A stretch of 15,961 nt of DNA from an uncultured Eubacteriales bacterium (GTDB taxonomy: Bacteria > Bacillota > Clostridia > Oscillospirales > Oscillospiraceae): assembly GCA_902475515.1 (NCBI GenBank), contig CABSAB010000004.1:1-15961 (forward strand), written 5' to 3'. The position numbers were made by a program, and so were the translations under genes. Positions 6,895 to 13,110 of this stretch are shown here, in pieces; position 1 is the stretch's first letter, and every line of letters starts with the position of its first letter. Below the pieces are notes generated by a model. It saw nothing but the letters and a program-made list of their open reading frames with translations, did no database searches and was not told the DNA's origin.

Positions 6895-8076
6895 TCACCA
6901 AGCCTTCTTCAAAATGTCCACGATTTCGGGGATGCCCGCCGCCTTGGGGTTGACGATGATCGCTCCGTCACTGATGGCGGTGCGGGCTACGGCCTCAAAT
7001 TGATCCTCGGTGACCCTGCCCGTGTCCTTTAGCCGGATGGGCAGGCTGCAGCGTTCGTGGAAGGATGCAATGAAATTTCGGACCAGTGCCACAGCGGCTT
7101 CCGCCCGCTGGGCCTCCGAAATGGCGACATAGGCTTCCGGCCCGGCCAGGTGCAGCAAAAGACTGCTGTAGACCTCCCGGCACATGTCCAGATTATAGTC
7201 CATCACATGGGGGAGCAGGATGCTCATGGCGTCGCCGTGGGCCACATGGCAGATGCCGCCCAGGCTGTGGCCGATGGCATGGACCAGGCCCACCATGGAG
7301 TTTCCAAAGGCGGTGCCCGCCATGAGGCTTGCGTTAGCCATGGCAAGGCGCGCGGCCTTGTCCTGGCCGTTTTCCACCACCTTGGGGAGGTTCTCCAGGA
7401 TCATACCCATCGCGGCCGCGGCGTATGCGTCCGACATGGGATTCTTTTGGAGGCAGGTATAGGCCTCGATGGCATGGCACAGGGCGTCAATGCCTGTGCT
7501 GGCTGTGACTTTGGGGGGCAGGGTCAGGGTCATGCGCACATCCAAAATGGCGGCATCCGGCAGGAGGTGGGCGGAGATGTACTCCTGCTTCACCTGCTTT
7601 TCCGGGTTGGAGATCACTGCCACCGGGGTGCATTCGCTGCCGGTCCCGGCGGTGGTGGGCACGGCAATAAAGGGGATATGGGTCCCGGCGGTGAGGACCT
7701 CGCAGCCCATGAGGGCCTCCAGGTCTGTGGCCCCCTGAGAGATGACCATGCGCACGCCCTTGGCCGTGTCGATGACGCTGCCGCCGCCCACGGCCAGGAT
7801 GCTGTCACAGCCCTGGTCCGTAAAGAACCTTGCGATCTCATTGACCACCGCCACCGAAGAATCCGGCGGGATTTGTGTAAATGTGGCCTTGGGCACAGCG
7901 GGCTTCATGTGGGAAAGCACCGTATCCACGGCCCCTGCCTGCACCAGACCTTCGTCGGAAAGCAGCAGAGGCGCCCTGGCCTCCAGTACTCCCAGCTCAT
8001 AGGGGATGTTCTCCAGGGCCGATTCGCCGGAGAGGATCTTCACCGGGTTGTGATATTCATAATATAATGGTAACAT
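6895..8076 (-). CDS. Iron-containing (group III) alcohol dehydrogenase
   Basis: This 393-residue enzyme interconverts an alcohol and an aldehyde using NAD(P)(H). It belongs to the FucO/DhaT/AdhB-type iron family. The metal ligands align with the family: Asp197 and His201 in DALCHAIEAY, His266 in GLVHAIGHSLGG and His280 in HVAHGDAM. The dinucleotide-binding GGGS is at 97-100 and PTTAGTGSE at about 140-148. Length is normal and no key residue is missing. The ATG at 8076 follows AAAGGAG (minus strand, 8084-8090) with a 7-base spacer. It lies 16 bases after the SCP2-like gene and 4 bases before the ALDH gene. The order carrier - ADH - ALDH suggests processing of a hydrophobic alcohol; the true substrate is open. 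Confidence 0.95.
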   Translation of the reverse strand: MLPLYYEYHNPVKILSGESALENIPYELGVLEARAPLLLSDEGLVQAGAVDTVLSHMKPAVPKATFTQIPPDSSVAVVNEIARFFTDQGCDSILAVGGGSVIDTAKGVRMVISQGATDLEALMGCEVLTAGTHIPFIAVPTTAGTGSECTPVAVISNPEKQVKQEYISAHLLPDAAILDVRMTLTLPPKVTASTGIDALCHAIEAYTCLQKNPMSDAYAAAAMGMILENLPKVVENGQDKAARLAMANASLMAGTAFGNSMVGLVHAIGHSLGGICHVAHGDAMSILLPHVMDYNLDMCREVYSSLLLHLAGPEAYVAISEAQRAEAAVALVRNFIASFHERCSLPIRLKDTGRVTEDQFEAVARTAISDGAIIVNPKAAGIPEIVDILKKAW

Positions 8077-8092
8077 TGGCTTGCTCCTTTAT

Positions 8093-8572
8093 TCAGATTC
8101 CGGGGATCAGCCGCAGATATACGGCCAGGGTGGGGAGCTCCTTTTTAGGGATTTCCTTTAAAATGCGCCGGGTCATGAACCGGGGGAACAAATAGCCCTC
8201 CACCATATCCACGATCCGCACTACACCCATGGTCTGGTTGATGTTCCCCCGGAGGGTAAAGGTATGGGCGGCATAGGCCCCGGATATCCCCATGCGTCCG
8301 GTGAACACCCGGAAGGCCATGGCTTCGTTTTTAAAGACGATATGGATGTCCGCGGCGGCAGTCTTGTCCGCCCGGTGGACGGTGCCCCCGGAGACGGTAA
8401 AGGTGAGGTTCCGGCTGGTTTCTGCCGGAGACACAGAGAGCTTCACGGTCTGGCCCTGGGGCAGGTCCAGAAGTTCCTGCCGGATGCGGCTGTCGCAGTG
8501 GGAAAGGACCCGGATGGCCCGGTACAGCACCTGCAGCACAATACCGCAGATCAGCTGCTGAAATGTACGCAT
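8093..8572 (-). CDS. SCP2 sterol-binding-domain-like protein
   Basis: This 159-residue protein resembles the small SCP2 lipid-carrier fold. A hydrophobic N-terminal helix (about 5-25) is followed by a beta-rich core (VKLSVSP, LTFTVSGGTVH, ADIHIVFKNEAMAFRVFTG) and helices near GNINQTMGVVRIVDMV. Proteins of this fold hold sterols, fatty acyl chains or other lipids in a tunnel. The ATG at 8572 is chosen because AAGGA (8581-8585, minus strand) sits 8 bases upstream; a TTG at 8593 is open but would place that site inside the gene. It is the promoter-proximal gene of an operon with alcohol and aldehyde dehydrogenases and may bind or present their substrate. Family recognition comes from general pattern, so it is less certain than for its neighbours. 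Confidence 0.68.
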   Translation of the reverse strand: MRTFQQLICGIVLQVLYRAIRVLSHCDSRIRQELLDLPQGQTVKLSVSPAETSRNLTFTVSGGTVHRADKTAAADIHIVFKNEAMAFRVFTGRMGISGAYAAHTFTLRGNINQTMGVVRIVDMVEGYLFPRFMTRRILKEIPKKELPTLAVYLRLIPGI

Positions 8573-8619
8573 AGACCTCTTCCTTCCAATCAAAATAGTT
8601 CAATAAGTGAATCGAAATA

Positions 8620-8648
8620 ATCCTATACCATCCCTTGGTATTTGTCAA
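8620..8648 (-). promoter_or_regulatory. Strong sigma-A promoter of the SCP2-ADH-ALDH operon
   Basis: On the minus strand, consensus TTGACA (8648-8643) is separated by exactly 17 bases from TAGGAT (8625-8620), about 40 bases before the SCP2-like start. The spacer is filled by an inverted repeat that is listed separately. Confidence 0.8.
8625..8641. promoter_or_regulatory. Palindromic operator candidate within the promoter spacer
   Basis: ATACCA (8625-8630) and TGGTAT (8636-8641) form a perfect 6-bp inverted repeat with a 5-base centre, placed exactly between the -35 and -10 boxes. A dimeric regulator bound here would control RNA polymerase access. No regulator gene is adjacent. Confidence 0.5.
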
Positions 8649-8690
8649 CAAAAATCAAACTGACCCCATAAAATTTTCAAAAACTGGGCC

Positions 8691-8718
8691 TTTCAAAATG
8701 CCAGTTCCGGTGTATACT
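8691..8718 (+). promoter_or_regulatory. Putative promoter of the S component - kinase - radical SAM operon
   Basis: TATACT (8713-8718) is a good -10. The -35 is weak: TTTCAA at 8691-8696 with a 16-base spacer. It lies in the 205-base region between divergent coding starts at 8572 and 8778, with the other strand driven from 8648. Confidence 0.45.
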
Positions 8719-8730
8719 GGGAACCAATGA

Positions 8731-8746
8731 AGATTTGCGCAAATCT
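8731..8746. repeat. 16-bp perfect palindrome in the leader of the S component gene
   Basis: AGATTTGCGCAAATCT is fully self-complementary. It lies 12 bases downstream of the -10 box and 17 bases upstream of the ribosome binding site. It could be a repressor operator or, in RNA, a short stem. Confidence 0.7.
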
Positions 8747-8777
8747 CCTGCTAAGAAAATCACGGGAGAGGATCTTT

Positions 8778-9302
8778 ATGAAAACGGAAAACAGGCAAAA
8801 CGTGCAGCGGCTCACAGCGGCGGCTTTGGGCACGGCGCTGGTGTGTATTTGCACGCGGGTGTTCCAGTTTCCCATTCCACTGGGCTATGCCCACCTGGGA
8901 AACTGTATGATCCTGCTGTTCGCAGTGTATTTTGACCCCTGGGTGGGGGCCATTGCCGGCGGAGTGGGGTCTGCGCTGGCGGACCTTTTGAGCTTCCCGG
9001 AGTGGGCGCTGCCGACGCTGATCATCAAGACCCTGATGGGGTTGGCCGCGTCGGTGATTGCCAAACGGCGCGGCGGCCGGGCCAGCATGAAGTCCCTGCG
9101 GACATTTTTTGCGGTGCTGGCGGCCATCGCGATTATGATAGCGGGCTACTTTGTAGCCGGCTCGGTTCTCTACGGTTCCGTTATGACCGGAGCGACCCAG
9201 ATTCCGGGGCTTGCCGCGGAGGGAATTGTGGGGATCGTGTTGTTTTATGTGATCGCCGCAGCCTTGGAAGGGGCAGGGGTGCTGAAAAAGATCGGCGTAT
9301 AA
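8778..9302 (+). CDS. ECF transporter S component, probably for vitamin B6
   Basis: This 174-residue, mostly hydrophobic protein has about five to six membrane helices. It has the usual S-component start (LTAAALGTALVCICTRVFQFPIPLGYAHLGN), which includes the A-x-x-x-A stretch used for docking to EcfT, and the acidic-aromatic FDPWVGAIAGGVGSALADLL loop. It captures a vitamin outside the cell and uses a shared EcfA-EcfA'-EcfT module not encoded here. Co-transcription with a pyridoxal/pyridoxamine kinase points to B6 (PdxU-like); a hydroxymethylpyrimidine (HmpT-like) role is the main alternative. The absence of a TPP riboswitch, which thiT has, argues against thiamine precursors. The ATG at 8778 follows GGGAGAGG (8764-8771); an upstream ATG at 8727 would translate through the palindrome and is not preferred. 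Confidence 0.82.
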   Translation: MKTENRQNVQRLTAAALGTALVCICTRVFQFPIPLGYAHLGNCMILLFAVYFDPWVGAIAGGVGSALADLLSFPEWALPTLIIKTLMGLAASVIAKRRGGRASMKSLRTFFAVLAAIAIMIAGYFVAGSVLYGSVMTGATQIPGLAAEGIVGIVLFYVIAAALEGAGVLKKIGV

Positions 9303-9365
9303 AACGCGAAGGCGGCATGGGCGCGGTGTGTCCCGGTGAGCGGGTTATTTTTGGGAGGGAAAGAA

Positions 9366-10196
9366 TTGACTCATAACAACCAGAAAAAAATCGCTGTGAT
9401 CAATGACTTTTCGGGGTTTGGACGGTGCTCCATTTCGGTAGCCCTGCCACTGATCTCCCACCTGGGCATCCAGTGCTGTCCGCTGCCCACGGCGATCTTT
9501 TCCAATCACACGGGCTTCCCCAGCTACTACTTTAACGATTATACCGCCCATATGGAGGCGTATATGGCCGAATGGGAGAAGCTTGGCTTGGAGTTTGAGG
9601 GTATCCTCACAGGCTTCCTGGGCTCCCAGGCCCAGATCGGCCTGGTGGAGCATTTCCTCCAGACCTTTACCACCGAACGGACCAGGGTGATCATCGACCC
9701 CGTCATGGGGGACTACGGCCGGCCCTATGCCACCTATACCCCGGAGCTGTGCCGGGAGATGCGCCGCCTGGTGCGCTATGCCCACATCCTCACTCCTAAC
9801 CTCACGGAGGCCTGCATCCTTACAGATACGCCTTACCGAGAGGACTTTTCCGAGGCGGAGCTGCTGGAGATGGCCTGCCGCCTTTGCGACCAGGGGCCGG
9901 AGCAGGTGGTTGTGACGGGTATCCTCCGGGGAAACGATCTGGAAAATTACTGCTACGAGCGGGGCCAGGGCCCCAGCGTCCTGCGGACTGAGCGGGTACA
10001 GCCCCAGCGGTCCGGCACCGGAGATGTATTTTCGTCCATTGTGGCGGCGGGCGCCGTCCGGGGCGTAGAGTTCAAGGCGAGCGTGGAAACGGCGGCGGGT
10101 TTCATCCGCCGGTGCCTGCTGCGCTCCTCGGAGCTGGAGATCCCCACCACCGATGGGGTGTGCTTTGAGGAAGTCATTGGAACGTTAGAATTTTAA
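9366..10196 (+). CDS. Pyridoxal/pyridoxamine kinase (PdxY-like)
   Basis: This 276-residue ribokinase-superfamily enzyme phosphorylates B6 vitamers to trap and activate them as PLP precursors. Visible motifs are INDFSGFGRCS near the N terminus, where this family binds the pyridine substrate, TAIFSNHTGF, DPVMGD (111-116), TPNLTEA (143-149) and the anion-hole motif GTGD (217-220), whose Asp220 is the catalytic base. The frame is open from a GTG at 9336, but GGGAGG (9353-9358) lies inside that extension and 7 bases before the TTG at 9366, so the TTG start is preferred. It follows the S component gene by 63 bases and precedes the radical SAM gene. Some kinases of this family phosphorylate hydroxymethylpyrimidine instead, so substrate choice depends partly on the neighbouring transporter. 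Confidence 0.9.
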   Translation: MTHNNQKKIAVINDFSGFGRCSISVALPLISHLGIQCCPLPTAIFSNHTGFPSYYFNDYTAHMEAYMAEWEKLGLEFEGILTGFLGSQAQIGLVEHFLQTFTTERTRVIIDPVMGDYGRPYATYTPELCREMRRLVRYAHILTPNLTEACILTDTPYREDFSEAELLEMACRLCDQGPEQVVVTGILRGNDLENYCYERGQGPSVLRTERVQPQRSGTGDVFSSIVAAGAVRGVEFKASVETAAGFIRRCLLRSSELEIPTTDGVCFEEVIGTLEF

Positions 10197-10208
10197 GGAG
10201 TGAATCAC

Positions 10209-10811
10209 ATGGAGATCCTCTACGAGGTCCACAGCGGCCTCTATGTCAACCTCACCAACCGTTGCTCCAGCGCGTGTACCTTCTGCCTCCGGCAGACTAT
10301 GGACCACATTGGGAAAAGCGACAGCCTTTGGCTGGAGCGGGAACCCGCCGCCCAGGAGGTCATCGACGAATTCCAAAAGTGGGACCTTTCGAAGTATACG
10401 GAGATTGTCTTTTGCGGCTTCGGTGAACCCACCTGCGCGCTGGATGTGCTCCTGCCCGTGGCCCGGTGGCTTAAGGCGCATACCAAGCTTCCCATCCGGA
10501 TCAACACCAACGGCCAGGGAAGCCTTATCGCCGGGCGGGATATCTCCGGGGAGTTGGCGGACTGTGTGGATACGGTGTCCGTGTCGCTGAACCATCCGGA
10601 CCCGGCAGAATATCAGAAGCTGGTGCGCAGCCAGTTCGGGGACGCGGCGTTCCCGGGAATGCTGGAATTTGCCCGAAACTGCGTAAAAGCGGGCATCCAT
10701 GTGGTCATGACCACCGTGGACACCACCATCTCCCACGAGGAGGAGGACCGTTGCCGGGCCATTTGCCGGGAGATCGGCGCGGACTACCGCATCCGTCCCT
10801 GGGAGGATTAA
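10209..10811 (+). CDS. TatD-associated-type radical SAM protein
   Basis: The product is a short, 200-residue radical SAM protein. The [4Fe-4S] cluster motif C-x-x-x-C-x-x-C is at Cys19, Cys23 and Cys26 (RCSSACTFC), preceded by LYVNLTN, the typical start of the TatD-associated subfamily. GFGEPT provides the SAM-contacting GGE-like segment, and RINTNGQG and VDTVSVSLN fit the later strands. There is no SPASM or other accessory domain, and the reaction of this subfamily is not established. The ATG at 10209 is used because AAGGAG (10195-10200) lies 8 bases upstream and overlaps the kinase TAA; a GTG at 10200 would overlap that site. It is last in the operon with the S component and kinase. No tatD gene is in the window. 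Confidence 0.85.
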   Translation: MEILYEVHSGLYVNLTNRCSSACTFCLRQTMDHIGKSDSLWLEREPAAQEVIDEFQKWDLSKYTEIVFCGFGEPTCALDVLLPVARWLKAHTKLPIRINTNGQGSLIAGRDISGELADCVDTVSVSLNHPDPAEYQKLVRSQFGDAAFPGMLEFARNCVKAGIHVVMTTVDTTISHEEEDRCRAICREIGADYRIRPWED

Positions 10812-10819
10812 ATATTGCG

Positions 10820-10849
10820 CCGGAGGATCGTCTTGGAACGGTCCTCCGG
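10820..10849 (+). terminator. Terminator after the radical SAM gene
   Basis: CCGGAGGA (10820-10827) pairs with TCCTCCGG (10842-10849) across a 14-base loop. GTGTTTATTTC follows, so the T tract is interrupted. Confidence 0.7.
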
Positions 10850-10862
10850 TGTTTATTTCATG

Positions 10863-10891
10863 TGGAAATCGTGTGCATCCCATGGTATAAT
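10863..10891 (+). promoter_or_regulatory. Extended -10 promoter of the lipoprotein gene
   Basis: A perfect TATAAT (10886-10891) is preceded by TGG, making an extended -10 element. TGGAAA (10863-10868) is a weak -35 at 17 bases. AAGGAGG for the next gene is at 10913-10919. Confidence 0.75.
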
Positions 10892-10927
10892 GGATTCAAA
10901 TGCAAGGATTCCAAGGAGGAACATACC

Positions 10928-12457
10928 ATGAAAAAGAGGATGCTGACAGTTTGCCTGGCCCTGTGCCTCCTGCTCACGGCTTGCGGTGGAATGCCCATAC
11001 AGATTCCCGAATCCGTTCGGGCCGCGGTGGAGGAAGGCTCCGGCCCGGAGGAGCGGCTGGAGGGGGACATCCCCCAGGACCCCGAAGAACTGGGGAAATG
11101 GCTGCTGGAGCTGATTCGGGACCCCAAGGAGCACTATGCGCTGGACGCTGACGTGGAGATGAAGATCAGGGCTGATGCGCTGGGGGAATCTTTCTCGGAA
11201 AGCATCAAGGCCCGGACCCGGAAGATCGAACCCAAGGACGGCGGGGCAGCTTACCAGATCGACACCCAGTACGGTGGGGAGACCACCAGTGTCTGCTATG
11301 CAGACGGGATCATGTATCTGGAAAGCGCCTACGGGAACTACAAGGCGCCCATTGACCTGGAGGAGTTCCGGGAGGAATATATGGGCCAGGCGCTCATAGA
11401 CATGATCCTGACAGAGGGGGATTCTTTGCTTGGGATGGAAGCGGAGGATGTCTACGAGCATCTGGAGGGCCGGGAAACGGAAAGCGGCTATGTGCTGGAA
11501 TACGAGGGGATCACCCCGGAGGCATGGCAGGACTACGCCAAGTTGTCGGATGGCATTCTAGGCAACATATTGGAGGACGCCGAGCTGAGTGGGGAGAACG
11601 CTGCATTCGGCTTTGAGGACCTGGAGATCAGCGGGGAATATGCCATGAATAAGGATGGCGAGCTGCAGCGGCAGCGAATCGAATACCAATTTGAAATGAG
11701 CCTGCTGGGGATGACCGTGACCGCGGAGGAAACGGTGGAGGTAAAGGTCAACGGTTTTGACGACAATGTCCACATCTCCGTGCCGGAGGACGACGAGAGC
11801 TTCCGCTCCATGAGTGACATCCACATCCCGGAGATGTTTATAAACGGATTTAACAGTACGTTGGCCCGGGAGGATCTGCACTATCAGGACACCCTGACCC
11901 TCCGGCTGTCGGATGCGGAACAGGGGCTGGAGGACGTATACATCCAGCAGGACGAGCTGGAGTACACTATGGATCTCGGTGGTCTCACCGCCCGGTGGGA
12001 TACCGGCTATCTGAAAAACGACCAGGTCACCAGCTGGTCCAGCGACAGCTATTCCGGCGGCGAGGGGGTCATCACCGACCAGGACGGGGAGCGGGAATAC
12101 ACCTATGACGACGACAGCTTCCTGTCGGATATGATCGATTTTATGACACTGTATACAGACAGCTTTGACAGCGGCAGGGACTACCGGCTGGAGGAGGATG
12201 GCGCTCAGCGGCTTCTGACGTACACCCTGGACGGGGACTATGCGGCCATGCTGATGGAAACCTTTCTGGAGGGCTATGAGACGGGCGTCCTGTACACCGA
12301 TGCCCTGAAGGAGGACTGCCGGGGGACTATGTCCGTCTGGTTCGACGAGACCGGAGCCATGGCGGCCCAGAAGCTGGAGCTTGCGGGGGAACTGACCTAT
12401 GAGGCAGGTGTGATCTCTGTGACCCTGGAGGACCATGGGACCGTTCTTTCTGCGTGA
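10928..12457 (+). CDS. Secreted lipoprotein, LppX/LprG-like fold, function unknown
   Basis: The 509-residue product starts with a classic lipoprotein signal: MKKR, a hydrophobic stretch and the lipobox LTAC with Cys19, after which comes a flexible Pro/Glu-rich linker. The mature part is very acidic and reads as two similar beta-rich halves (about 60-300 and 310-509). Each alternates strands with YADG- or DGDY-type turns, as in DUF6612/LppX/LolA-like lipoproteins of Firmicutes. Such proteins bind lipids or sense the envelope, but no specific role is established. The first half contains EVKVNGFDDNVHISVPED, a common end of one repeat. The ATG at 10928 follows AAGGAGG (10913-10919). It should be processed by LspA. 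The VanZ gene downstream has its own promoter. Confidence 0.75.
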   Translation: MKKRMLTVCLALCLLLTACGGMPIQIPESVRAAVEEGSGPEERLEGDIPQDPEELGKWLLELIRDPKEHYALDADVEMKIRADALGESFSESIKARTRKIEPKDGGAAYQIDTQYGGETTSVCYADGIMYLESAYGNYKAPIDLEEFREEYMGQALIDMILTEGDSLLGMEAEDVYEHLEGRETESGYVLEYEGITPEAWQDYAKLSDGILGNILEDAELSGENAAFGFEDLEISGEYAMNKDGELQRQRIEYQFEMSLLGMTVTAEETVEVKVNGFDDNVHISVPEDDESFRSMSDIHIPEMFINGFNSTLAREDLHYQDTLTLRLSDAEQGLEDVYIQQDELEYTMDLGGLTARWDTGYLKNDQVTSWSSDSYSGGEGVITDQDGEREYTYDDDSFLSDMIDFMTLYTDSFDSGRDYRLEEDGAQRLLTYTLDGDYAAMLMETFLEGYETGVLYTDALKEDCRGTMSVWFDETGAMAAQKLELAGELTYEAGVISVTLEDHGTVLSA

Positions 12458-12495
12458 TCATATGGCGGGGCCGCGGGGCGGTCCCGCTGTTTCGT

Positions 12496-12524
12496 TTGAC
12501 AGGGCGGCTCAGTGAGGGTATAAT
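12496..12524 (+). promoter_or_regulatory. Exact consensus sigma-A promoter of the VanZ-family gene
   Basis: TTGACA (12496-12501), a 17-base spacer, and TATAAT (12519-12524) match the consensus at all twelve positions. The ribosome binding site GGGAGG (12540-12545) follows directly, giving a leader of only about 20 bases. Confidence 0.92.
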
Positions 12525-12552
12525 AGCCTCAAATTTTTTGGGAGGATATGCG

Positions 12553-12993
12553 ATGCGGGGGAGATCATCCAAAGAACGGCTGCTGCTGGCGCTGAGCGTT
12601 CTGACGCTGGCCTTCATCTGGGGCAATTCCCTGATGCCCGGCACCTTGTCCGGTGCGTTCAGCGATTGGGTGGGGCAGCTGCTCACCAAAGTGTTGGGCG
12701 GCGTGATCCAGCCGGAGACGGGCCACGGTGCCCTGCGGAAGTTGGCCCATGGGACGGAATATCTGGTGCTGGGGGTGGAGCTGTGGCTGCTGCTCCGCCA
12801 CCTGTGGAAGCGGCCCCGAAGCCTGCCTCTGCTGTGCGGTGTGCTGGCGGCGCTGACGGATGAGACTATCCAGCTGTTTATTCCCGGCCGCAGCGGTGCC
12901 GTCCGGGATGTGTGGATCGACCTGGGCGGGTTCTGCACGGGCCTGCTGCTGTGCGTCCTGGTTTTGTTCCTGCACCGCAAAAAAGCTCCATGA
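12553..12993 (+). CDS. VanZ-family integral membrane protein
   Basis: This 146-residue membrane protein has four likely helices (about 9-25, 66-85, 90-108 and 122-141). It carries the VanZ-family signatures: RKLAHGTEY (62-70), TDETIQLFIPGRSG (102-115) and VRDVWIDLGG (118-126). VanZ proteins are associated with altered susceptibility to teicoplanin or lipoglycopeptides in some hosts, but most family members in clostridia are uncharacterised envelope proteins. The ATG at 12553 has GGGAGG 7 bases upstream. The same frame is open from 12454, but that extension spans the promoter and ribosome binding site and is rejected. No van ligase cluster is nearby, so a resistance role should not be assumed. 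Confidence 0.9.
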   Translation: MRGRSSKERLLLALSVLTLAFIWGNSLMPGTLSGAFSDWVGQLLTKVLGGVIQPETGHGALRKLAHGTEYLVLGVELWLLLRHLWKRPRSLPLLCGVLAALTDETIQLFIPGRSGAVRDVWIDLGGFCTGLLLCVLVLFLHRKKAP

Positions 12994-13009
12994 AAAAATA
13001 CACCTTCTA

Positions 13010-13038
13010 TGCGCTCCGGCAAAGCCGGGGCGCATTTT
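13010..13038 (+). terminator. Terminator after the VanZ-family gene
   Basis: TGCGCTCCGGC (13010-13020) pairs with GCCGGGGCGCA (13024-13034), an 11-bp stem with one T-G wobble and an AAA loop, followed by TTTTC. Confidence 0.8.
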
Positions 13039-13110
13039 CGCACGCCGGTCCTTCACCCCGGTCTCCGCTGGCGCATATGCTATAACAAAGCAAGAAAGGA
13101 GACCACTCCC

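Noticed and set aside
6024..8067. Plus-strand open frames of 309 and 336 codons opposite the ALDH and ADH genes
   Set aside because: They are rich in Gly, His, Gln and Val without any domain pattern, and they mirror the codons of two well-recognised enzymes.
12454..12552. Upstream start for the VanZ-family protein
   Set aside because: It would put the consensus promoter and the GGGAGG site inside the coding region and add a non-family N terminus.
4854..12993. Reading the VanY-like and VanZ-family genes as a glycopeptide resistance cluster
   Set aside because: They lie 7 kb apart, have separate promoters, and no vanH, ligase, vanX or two-component regulator gene is present. Both families are common housekeeping proteins.
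13081..13086. TATAAC with an upstream TG as an extended -10 for the amidase gene
   Set aside because: No -35 is present, and the implied start site would fall on the ribosome binding site (13095-13101), leaving no usable leader.
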